A stretch of DNA of 5,259 nucleotides from Bacteroidales bacterium (GTDB lineage Bacteria > Bacteroidota > Bacteroidia > Bacteroidales > VadinHA17), in NCBI GenBank assembly GCA_029935275.1, contig JAOZKQ010000165.1:1-5259 (forward strand), written 5' to 3'. The position numbers and the translations under genes are program-made. The notes under the pieces are model-generated. The model worked only from the letters and a program-made list of their open reading frames with translations, made no database searches and was not told the DNA's origin. Below, in pieces: positions 1-4,939 of the stretch (its first letter is position 1; each line of letters opens with the position of its first letter).

Positions 1-1464
1 CATTTTAAGTTAAAAGAAGGGCAGTTCCCGGATGGGATTGAAAGCATGAAGCGCTGTGTGGAAAAGGCAGAAAAGGAAGGTATTATGCTTGGAGTACACA
101 CATTATCCAATTTTATCACCACAAACGATCCTTATGTAACGCCCATTCCGGATAATCGCCTTGCAAAAGTGGGGAATAGCACCCTTTCCCGGGATTTGAA
201 CCTGAAACAAACTGAAATTCTTATTGAATCACCTGAGTTTTTCAGCCAGTTTAAAAACAATAATTTAAGAACAGTTATTGTGGGTTCTGAGCTTATTCGT
301 TATGGTGCTGTATCTGAAGTTTCTCCATGGAAACTGCTGGATTGCCAGCGTGGTGCTTATGGTACCACAACCGCTTCACATAAAAAAGGTGAAGAAATCA
401 GCATTTTGGCTGATCATGCATATAAAGTATTTCTTACAGATGCTGAGCTAAGCATAGAGGTATCTAAAAATATTGCTGAACTATTTAACAAAACCGGACT
501 TCGGCAGGTCTCTTTTGATGGCCTTGAAGGAAACCGTTCAACCGGGATGGGAAATTATGGGGAAATCCTGTTTACAAATGCCTGGTTTGATAATCTGAGT
601 GATGAAATAAAACAACATTTTATTGCAGATGCAAGCCGTACATCTCATTATTTCTGGCACATTTATACCCGTATGAACTGGGGAGAGCCCTGGTATGCAG
701 GGTTTCGTGAAAGTCAAACATCTTACCGCCTGAAAAATCAGAAATATTTTAAACGAAACCTTATGCCGGGTATGTTAGGCTGGTTCAGTTTAAGCTCCGG
801 AACCAGTGTGGAAGATATCGAATGGATGCTTGCCCGGTCAGCAGCTTTTGATGCAGGTTACGGGTTCAGTGCAAGTTATAAAACACTGGCAGAAAATGGG
901 AATACAGAAAAAATACTACAACTCCTGGGTGAGTGGGAAAAAGCCAGAATGTCGGGGGCTTTCACTAAATCCCAAAAAGAAAAAATGGAGGATATTCAAA
1001 ATGAGTTTAGTCTGGAACCTCTTCAGGACAAGACATGGAACCTGTACCAGGTATTCTCCTATAAGTTTAATTATAAAAAGAAGGAGAAGCAACCAGGAGA
1101 GCCAATATATGATCAGTATGAGTTTGATAATCCGGAAGTAAAACAGGCAATGGGCTTTATAATAACAGCCAAAGATGGAAACATTTCATCCATTAAACTG
1201 GAAATTGATAATTACAAGGAGTTAAAGATCCCGGTCAGTTTAAGTGAAGGCCAGCACCTGAAATATGTTGGTGGAAATAGCGCAGTCGTCTATAATAAAT
1301 TCTGGCACAGGATTAAAGAGATTCCCATAGATGAAGCTAAACTGGTACTAAACCCCGGCGACCATAGCCTTACTTTCGAATGCAGCTTTTCCGGGGGAAA
1401 GGAACCAAATGCCGGATTGGAAATAAGGGTGAAGGGAAAGGCTGAGAAGATTACGGGGAAGTAA
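1..1464 (+). CDS. Putative glycoside-hydrolase-like protein, 5' end outside window
   Basis: The reading frame is open from base 1, so the ATG at 46 is probably internal; 487 codons are visible. I cannot assign a family with certainty. Visible residues 9-45 (FPDGIES..., then GVHTLSNFI, then NDPYVTPIPD) look like a helix-strand unit of a (beta/alpha)8 barrel of the kind found in sugar-cleaving enzymes. VSFDGLEG at about 170-177 looks like another barrel strand ending in acidic residues, so this Asp/Glu pair is a candidate active site (inference). Between them, about 75-135 looks like an inserted beta-rich region containing CQRGAYGTTTASHKKGE. Residues from about 365 to the end are strand-rich and resemble a C-terminal beta-sandwich (e.g. 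IDNYKELKIPVSL, LNPGDHSLTFECSF). The gene ends in two in-frame stops (TAATAA). A secreted or periplasmic polysaccharide-degrading role is plausible, but the signal peptide, if any, lies outside the window. Confidence 0.75.
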   Translation, partial: HFKLKEGQFPDGIESMKRCVEKAEKEGIMLGVHTLSNFITTNDPYVTPIPDNRLAKVGNSTLSRDLNLKQTEILIESPEFFSQFKNNNLRTVIVGSELIRYGAVSEVSPWKLLDCQRGAYGTTTASHKKGEEISILADHAYKVFLTDAELSIEVSKNIAELFNKTGLRQVSFDGLEGNRSTGMGNYGEILFTNAWFDNLSDEIKQHFIADASRTSHYFWHIYTRMNWGEPWYAGFRESQTSYRLKNQKYFKRNLMPGMLGWFSLSSGTSVEDIEWMLARSAAFDAGYGFSASYKTLAENGNTEKILQLLGEWEKARMSGAFTKSQKEKMEDIQNEFSLEPLQDKTWNLYQVFSYKFNYKKKEKQPGEPIYDQYEFDNPEVKQAMGFIITAKDGNISSIKLEIDNYKELKIPVSLSEGQHLKYVGGNSAVVYNKFWHRIKEIPIDEAKLVLNPGDHSLTFECSFSGGKEPNAGLEIRVKGKAEKITGK

Positions 1465-1477
1465 TAAACTTCTCCCC
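1455..1477 (+). terminator. Stem-loop over the stop codon, possible weak terminator
   Basis: GGGGAAGT (1455-1462) can pair with ACTT...CCCC (1468-1477) around the loop AATAA, leaving a two-base CT bulge on the 3' arm. The stem covers the first base of the stop codon of the upstream gene. The following bases (atattcacttgtt) are only moderately T-rich, so it may instead be an mRNA 3'-end stabilising structure. It is the only candidate terminator directly behind the hydrolase-like gene. Confidence 0.35.
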
Positions 1478-1485
1478 ATATTCAC

Positions 1486-1501
1486 TTGTTAGTTGCAAGT
1501 G
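1486..1501 (+). repeat. Left arm of inverted repeat bracketing the PH-SHOCT gene
   Basis: TTGTTAGTTGCAAGTG here is the reverse complement, with two mismatches, of CACCAGCAACTAACAA at 2165-2180. The outer 11 bases (TTGTTAGTTGC) match perfectly. This arm also folds on itself: CACTTG (1483-1488) pairs with CAAGTG (1496-1501) around TTAGTTG. No T-run follows, so it is not a normal intrinsic terminator. Confidence 0.6.
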
Positions 1502-1531
1502 CGAAAAAACAAAATACAATAATTACAAAAT

Positions 1532-1535
1532 GGAG
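1532..1535 (+). promoter_or_regulatory. Shine-Dalgarno of the PH-SHOCT gene
   Basis: GGAG lies five bases before the ATG at 1541. It stands out because the other complete genes here (2260, 4395 minus, 4856 minus) have A/T-rich leaders without a recognisable Shine-Dalgarno, which is common in Bacteroidota. It fixes the start of this gene. Confidence 0.6.
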
Positions 1536-1540
1536 TTGAT

Positions 1541-2164
1541 ATGAAAACACAATTAAAGAAAAAAGAAAAAGTAATTTTAACAATTAGAAAACATTGGTTT
1601 GTACTTTTAAAACCAATTCTATTGACTTTAATTTTGTTAATTGTAGCTATGGCTGGTTACAATTCTGAATTTGGGAACTTTTTCCTTATTGGGGCAGGGC
1701 TAACAGTTGTTTGGTTTATCTACAGGATATTAGATAGAAATACCAATTTATGGGCAGTGACTAATTTAAGAATAATAGATGAATATGGTGTGTTTTCAAA
1801 TAATTCTAAAGAAACACCATTAGACAAGATTAACAATATTTCATATAGACAACCACTCTTAGGACGAATGTTTAATTATGGGGATGTTCAAATTCAATCA
1901 GCTGCTGAATCTGGTTCTACAATACATAAAATGGTTGAAAGACCAAAGGTTTTAAAAGACACAATTACTCAATATCAGGAACGATATAAACAAGAACAAA
2001 TAAAAGAACAAGCTCAAAGCTTAGCTAATGCTGTAGGTGGACAAAAACCTTCAGTTGGAGTTGATATTTCTGAAGAACTAACAAAATTACATGACCTTAA
2101 AGAAAAAGGAATAATTACCGAAGATGATTTTCAAAAAGGAAAAGACAAGATATTGAATAATTAA
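1541..2164 (+). CDS. Membrane PH-domain (bPH2/YdbS-like) protein with SHOCT tail
   Basis: This 207-aa protein has a short basic N-terminus (MKTQLKKKEK), two hydrophobic helices at about 21-39 and 46-63 forming a hairpin, a bacterial PH domain at about 68-145, a charged Q/K/E helix (146-162) and a C-terminal SHOCT-type motif at about 176-204 (ISEELTKLHDLKEKGIITEDDFQKGKDKIL). The PH region shows the family pattern: W-VTNLRIID, G-F, PLDKINNISY, LLGRMFNYGDVQIQSA. Proteins with this order are inner-membrane proteins whose PH and SHOCT parts probably face the cytoplasm. Their molecular role is mostly unknown; SHOCT is thought to mediate oligomerisation. The start is supported by GGAG at 1532-1535, five bases before the ATG and the clearest Shine-Dalgarno in the window. 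The gene is visibly more AT-rich than the hydrolase-like gene and is bracketed by an inverted repeat, which hints at separate acquisition. Domain call is strong; function is not known. Confidence 0.9.
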   Translation: MKTQLKKKEKVILTIRKHWFVLLKPILLTLILLIVAMAGYNSEFGNFFLIGAGLTVVWFIYRILDRNTNLWAVTNLRIIDEYGVFSNNSKETPLDKINNISYRQPLLGRMFNYGDVQIQSAAESGSTIHKMVERPKVLKDTITQYQERYKQEQIKEQAQSLANAVGGQKPSVGVDISEELTKLHDLKEKGIITEDDFQKGKDKILNN

Positions 2165-2180
2165 CACCAGCAACTAACAA
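2165..2180 (-). repeat. Right arm of inverted repeat bracketing the PH-SHOCT gene
   Basis: CACCAGCAACTAACAA starts directly after the stop codon at 2162-2164. It is the inverted partner of 1486-1501, with 14 of 16 positions matching and the outer 11 perfect. The two arms are about 660 bases apart and contain exactly one gene. Confidence 0.6.
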
Positions 2181-2207
2181 TTTATCATATACTCACCGAT
2201 AAGATAA

Positions 2208-2229
2208 TCGCTGAATCTGGTTTCAGCGA
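2208..2229 (+). terminator. Perfect 8-bp stem-loop between the PH-SHOCT gene and the 126-aa gene
   Basis: TCGCTGAA (2208-2215) and TTCAGCGA (2222-2229) form a perfect 8-bp stem around the six-base loop TCTGGT. The bases after it (aataataaacaaaatttt) have no immediate T-run, so it is a poor classical terminator. It could end the upstream transcript, act as a 5'-leader structure of the gene at 2260, or be part of a recombination-site-like fold together with the nearby TTATC/GATAA pair (2182-2186 and 2198-2202). The structure is certain; its role is open. Confidence 0.45.
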
Positions 2230-2259
2230 AATAATAAACAAAATTTTAATTCTATAAAT

Positions 2260-2640
2260 ATGGCACAAGGAATAATTTACCATCCTACACTCGTAAAACT
2301 ATTAAGCGGACTGAAAAGCAAAAACCAATCGGTAATTTTTAAAATGGAGGACGGATCATTAAAAACACTGGAAGAAGTTAAAGACTTCCATAATGTTAAA
2401 TCTGCCCTGAAACCAGAAATAATTGTCGATCATTTGCTTCTAGAGTTATTCGGAGATAATCCTAAAAATAAATCAGGTTTAAAGACCAAATATTTTGAAA
2501 GTTTTATGGCATTATTCAAAGTTGTTTTGGATAATACTGCACCAGCGGTGATAAAGTCTATATCGGAAAAGTATGATTTAACTATTTCTAAAAATGATGA
2601 AGGGAATGGAAAGATTGCTTCGGAGATGCTAAGGGAATAG
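2260..2640 (+). CDS. Hypothetical protein, 126 aa
   Basis: I do not recognise a family. The protein is soluble-looking, with no signal peptide and no membrane segment, and mostly helical. The first 45 residues (MAQGIIYHPTLVKLLSGL, then VIFKMEDGSLKTLEEVKDF) mix a helix with a likely beta-hairpin. The middle (about 50-105: PEIIVDHLLLELFGDN, then KYFESFMALFKVVLD, then APAVIKSISEKYDL) looks like three amphipathic helices. The last 18 residues are polar. The start at 2260 follows a very A/T-rich leader without a Shine-Dalgarno, as is usual in Bacteroidota. Codons look native enough for a real gene, and no longer ORF overlaps it on the other strand. It lies 95 bases after the PH-SHOCT gene on the same strand, so co-transcription is possible but the hairpin at 2208-2229 intervenes. 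Confidence 0.7.
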   Translation: MAQGIIYHPTLVKLLSGLKSKNQSVIFKMEDGSLKTLEEVKDFHNVKSALKPEIIVDHLLLELFGDNPKNKSGLKTKYFESFMALFKVVLDNTAPAVIKSISEKYDLTISKNDEGNGKIASEMLRE

Positions 2641-2654
2641 GAAAGGGTTGGGGA

Positions 2655-2682
2655 CAGTTATCAGTTATCAGTTATCAGTTAT
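2655..2682. repeat. Heptamer tandem repeat, four perfect copies of CAGTTAT
   Basis: CAGTTAT occurs four times head to tail with no mismatch, beginning 15 bases after the stop of the 126-aa gene. The last copy is also the first seven bases of the longer direct repeat that follows. A single further copy of CAGTTAT occurs at 2760-2766 at the start of the second long copy. Perfect short tandem repeats like this usually vary in copy number by slippage (general knowledge). Confidence 0.9.
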
Positions 2683-2731
2683 CAAGGAACAGAGGCCAAA
2701 AGACCGAAGTCGGGAGACGGAAGTCCGGAAA
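2676..2731. repeat. Direct repeat copy 1 (about 56 bp, 84-bp spacing)
   Basis: This block matches 2760-2815 at an offset of 84 bases with six substitutions and one more at the last base, no gaps. Inside it are two adjacent 14-mers, AGACCGAAGTCGGG (2701-2714) and AGACGGAAGTCCGG (2715-2728), which differ at only two positions. It contains no ORF. Similar 'gaagtcggaagacc' strings occur between genes in many Bacteroidota genomes, from memory and not checked here. Confidence 0.8.
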
Positions 2732-2759
2732 CTGATGCCGATTAACAAGAATTAGGAAA

Positions 2760-2815
2760 CAGTTATCAAGGAACAGGGATCAAAAGACCGAAATCGGAAG
2801 ACGGAAGACCGGAAA
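2760..2815. repeat. Direct repeat copy 2
   Basis: Second copy of the 2676-2731 block. It starts with CAGTTATCAAGGAACAG, identical over 17 bases to copy 1. Its nested 14-mers are AGACCGAAATCGGA (2785-2798) and AGACGGAAGACCGG (2799-2812). The G/A change at 2793 leaves the flanking CCGA and TCGG intact. Copy 2 has one heptamer where copy 1 has four. Confidence 0.8.
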
Positions 2816-2830
2816 TGTTAATGTATGAAT

Positions 2831-2856
2831 AAGCCTGACCAGGTTTCTTATTTTTT
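2831..2856 (+). terminator. Intrinsic terminator for the plus-strand genes
   Basis: AAGCCT (2831-2836) pairs with AGGTTT (2841-2846), with one G-U pair, around the loop GACC, and CTTATTTTTT follows directly. The T-tract on the 3' side makes it a plus-strand terminator, although it is about 190 bases after the nearest plus-strand stop, with the repeat block in between. On the minus strand the tail would not be T-rich, so it is unlikely to end the efflux operon. Confidence 0.55.
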
Positions 2857-2877
2857 ATGTATAATATTTTTTAACCA

Positions 2878-2893
2878 TGCCTGTCGGCAGGTA
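2878..2893 (+). repeat. Short CCTG-TCGG-CAGG palindrome
   Basis: TGCCTG (2878-2883) pairs with CAGGTA (2888-2893), with one G-U pair, around the loop TCGG; CTTTTT follows at 2896-2901. It could be a second, weaker plus-strand terminator. It also resembles the CCTGCCGGCAGG-type palindromes scattered between genes in Bacteroidota (from memory). It lies 42 bases beyond the 3' end of the minus-strand efflux gene. Confidence 0.45.
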
Positions 2894-2934
2894 AACTTTT
2901 TAACTTAAAATAGCTATTCAACGATCCTAAAAAA

Positions 2935-4395
2935 CTATTTCTTTGCCTCAGCTTTTGCTTCTTCCTCAGCCTTTAACCTGGCTGCCTCTTCATCTGCTGC
3001 CTGCTCTTCCTCAGGAGAGATCCATCCGCCTCCCAATGCTTTATATAGTTTTACGTACGAATTTAACCGGTTTCGGTAAGTCTCTGAAGTAGCTAGTTCA
3101 GAATTAAAAAATGTCCGCTCTGAATCAAGTACTTCAAGATAACTTGTAACTCCTCCACTGTATCTTTTTTGTGAGAGTATATTCGCATTTTGGGCAGCAT
3201 TACTTTGTCGTATCCGGGCATTTAGCTCATATTTATAGGTATGGACCTCAATAAGGGCATCTTCCACGTCCCGGAAAGCATTTAATACTGTATTTTCATA
3301 ATTCAATAGGGCCTGTTCTGTTTTTTGTCTTTCTATCTGAACCCTCCTTTTATTTCTCCCAAAATTAAAAATAGGGCCCACAAAACCACCACCCACAGAC
3401 CAGGCAAGAGAGGCGCCTGATAATAAAGTAGAAAGATCAGTACTTGCAACACCCATTCCGGCTGTTAGATTAAAAGATGGCCAACGCATAGCCTGAGCAA
3501 CTCCAATACGGGCATTTTGAGCTGCATATATGTGTTCAGCTTCCATAACATCGGTTCTCCGTTCGAGTAAATCTGAAGGTATTCCACCAGGAATATCCGG
3601 AGGTGCTTTTTGATCAACCAGGGTATTTATTTCCAGGATAGAGCCAGGATTCTTACCAAGTAATACACTTAATGCATGCTCTGTTTGTGCTATATTTCTT
3701 TGGAAATTTGGAATTGCTGAGGCTGCAATGGCTTCCTGTATTTCAGCCTGATTTAACTCCAGTTCAGGAATCGTACCATGATCAAACTTGCTTTGCATAA
3801 TACTTAAACCTTCGAGTCTTGAATCCAGGGTACGTTTTGCAATTTCAAGCCTTGAGTTGAAATCGAGCAGAAGAAAATAAGTACTGGCTACTTCAGAAAT
3901 AAGGCTTATCATAACTGCCCTGTGTGCATACTGTGTGGCAAGAAGTTCTTCACGGGATGCTTCATTGGCCCTTCGGTATTTTCCCCAGAAACCAATTTCC
4001 CAATTAACATTACCTAAGGCAGAAAAACTGTTTACCTGGCTTCCGCTGTTTCCACTCAAATCAATGTTTGTCCCCTGTGCATTTCCACTATAACCAATAA
4101 CGGGCCATTGGTTTGCTTTTGTATATCCTAACACATACCGTGCTTCTACTACACGGGAAGCAGCAATTTGAATATCTTTATTGTTTATAATAGTAGTATC
4201 TATAAGGGCAATAAGCTGATCATCCTTAAATAATTCCCACCACCTCAGGTTGAGAACCGTATCGGCCCTTAAACTGTCATAACTGAAATATTCAGGTGAT
4301 TCGATTTCCGGCTTCTGAAAATTCGGACCTACTGCACAACCGGAAATACCAACCAGAATAACTACTATTAAATAATATATTATTGACCTGTTCAT
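2935..4395 (-). CDS. RND efflux outer-membrane lipoprotein, NodT/OprM (TolC-like) family
   Basis: This 486-aa protein is the outer-membrane channel of a tripartite RND pump. Residues 1-20 are a lipoprotein signal: MNRS, a hydrophobic core, then the lipobox ISGC with the lipidated Cys at 20, followed by AVGPNFQKPE, the classic start of mature NodT/OprM proteins. Two outer-membrane-efflux repeats follow, about 55-248 and 272-455. Hallmarks are GGIPSDLLERRTDV (270-283), ARIGVAQAMRWPSFNL (295-310), RYSGGVTSYLEVLDSER (411-427) and the terminal LGGGW (454-458). Each repeat has the long helices that build the periplasmic tunnel. After LGGGW comes an unusual tail of about 28 residues rich in Glu, Ala and Lys. 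The ATG at 4395 is the only start giving a full signal peptide; there is no Shine-Dalgarno. It is the last gene of the minus-strand unit, 95 bases after the four-helix-bundle gene. Confidence 0.95.
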   Translation of the reverse strand: MNRSIIYYLIVVILVGISGCAVGPNFQKPEIESPEYFSYDSLRADTVLNLRWWELFKDDQLIALIDTTIINNKDIQIAASRVVEARYVLGYTKANQWPVIGYSGNAQGTNIDLSGNSGSQVNSFSALGNVNWEIGFWGKYRRANEASREELLATQYAHRAVMISLISEVASTYFLLLDFNSRLEIAKRTLDSRLEGLSIMQSKFDHGTIPELELNQAEIQEAIAASAIPNFQRNIAQTEHALSVLLGKNPGSILEINTLVDQKAPPDIPGGIPSDLLERRTDVMEAEHIYAAQNARIGVAQAMRWPSFNLTAGMGVASTDLSTLLSGASLAWSVGGGFVGPIFNFGRNKRRVQIERQKTEQALLNYENTVLNAFRDVEDALIEVHTYKYELNARIRQSNAAQNANILSQKRYSGGVTSYLEVLDSERTFFNSELATSETYRNRLNSYVKLYKALGGGWISPEEEQAADEEAARLKAEEEAKAEAKK

Positions 4396-4442
4396 TATTA
4401 TTTATGAATTATGGGTTATATAAAATTCAAATCTCAACCCCC

Positions 4443-4455
4443 AAAAAACAAATAA
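4443..4455 (+). repeat. Left arm of 13-bp inverted repeat flanking the four-helix-bundle gene
   Basis: AAAAAACAAATAA is the exact reverse complement of 4900-4912. The sequence is simple and A-rich, so chance is a real alternative. Confidence 0.4.
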
Positions 4456-4490
4456 ATCACAATATTGAAATATCAAATAATCAAATTTGT

Positions 4491-4856
4491 CTATTTGGAT
4501 TTTTCGATTATTGAGGATAATATCTTTTTCAATTCAATAGACTCCTTGTGAAGTTTTAGAGCTTCTTTATTATTTATACTATTTGTTTCATGAATTAACC
4601 TTAACCAATAACCACTTTCTTTTGCTTCTTTTCGGGAAATCTTAACTCTCATCAAGAAATCTCTTTTACTCAGTGACTCATTGGCTTCCCGATAATTAGC
4701 TCCTACAGATCCTGAAGCTTTAATCAACTGCCTTCCATCCTTCTCATTTGCTATTGAATAAGGCAATGTTTTTACAAAAAGCCTTACATCTTTGGCAAAA
4801 ATAAATGTACGCTCCTCAAGATCATAAACAGGTTTGGAACTTAATTTTCCAGTCAT
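4491..4856 (-). CDS. Four-helix-bundle protein (S23/23S rRNA IVP family)
   Basis: This 121-aa protein has the family's usual size and signatures: DLEERTFIFAKDVRLFVKTLP (about 12-32, helix 1), DGRQLIKASGSVGANYREA (40-58, helix 2, with the typical S-x-GANY turn), KRDFLMRVKISRKEAKESGYWLRLI (64-88, helix 3) and KEALKLHKESIELKKILSSII (97-117, helix 4). Members were first found as ORFs inside 23S rRNA intervening sequences. Stand-alone copies are very common in Bacteroidota, and the related Avd protein works with diversity-generating reverse transcriptases. No 23S rRNA, reverse transcriptase or variable repeat is visible here, so no role can be inferred beyond probable oligomerisation and nucleic-acid contact. 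It sits between the RND permease (stop 83 bases upstream) and its outer-membrane partner (start 95 bases downstream), interrupting a pair that is normally adjacent. There is no Shine-Dalgarno. Confidence 0.92.
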   Translation of the reverse strand: MTGKLSSKPVYDLEERTFIFAKDVRLFVKTLPYSIANEKDGRQLIKASGSVGANYREANESLSKRDFLMRVKISRKEAKESGYWLRLIHETNSINNKEALKLHKESIELKKILSSIIEKSK

Positions 4857-4899
4857 TGTGATTATCGCTATTTGGCTTTTGAAGTTTAGTTATTGAATA

Positions 4900-4912
4900 T
4901 TATTTGTTTTTT
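4900..4912 (-). repeat. Right arm of 13-bp inverted repeat flanking the four-helix-bundle gene
   Basis: TTATTTGTTTTTT is the reverse complement of 4443-4455. It lies in the 83-bp spacer between the permease stop and the four-helix-bundle start, which is otherwise A/T-rich with no clear promoter or terminator. Confidence 0.4.
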
Positions 4913-4939
4913 ATTTTTGTTTTTTGAAATTTCCCAAAA

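Noticed and set aside
46..48. ATG at 46 as the true start of the first gene
   Set aside because: The frame is open to base 1 and the preceding codons (HFKLKEGQFPDGIES) read naturally into the barrel segment, so the gene is truncated by the window edge.
806..1141. 111-codon ORF on the plus strand
   Set aside because: It lies wholly inside the hydrolase-like gene in another frame; the translation is rich in Trp, Lys and Ser with no domain pattern, as expected for a shadow.
2165..2260. Complete integron attC site
   Set aside because: An AACTAAC-like left box is present, but no matching GTTAGTT or GTTRRRY right box occurs in this spacer, and no integrase is visible.
2655..2815. CRISPR array
   Set aside because: The 84-bp spacing has only two diverged copies, the heptamers are directly adjacent without spacers, and no cas gene is present.
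4396..4490. Bacteroidota-type promoter (TTTG, then TAnnTTTG) before the outer-membrane protein gene
   Set aside because: Near matches such as TTTATTTG and GAGATTTG exist on the minus strand, but none has both boxes at the usual spacing, and the region is too A/T-rich to judge.
4491..4856. Diversity-generating retroelement accessory gene (avd)
   Set aside because: The protein is from the related four-helix-bundle family, but no reverse transcriptase, template repeat or variable repeat is seen in the window.
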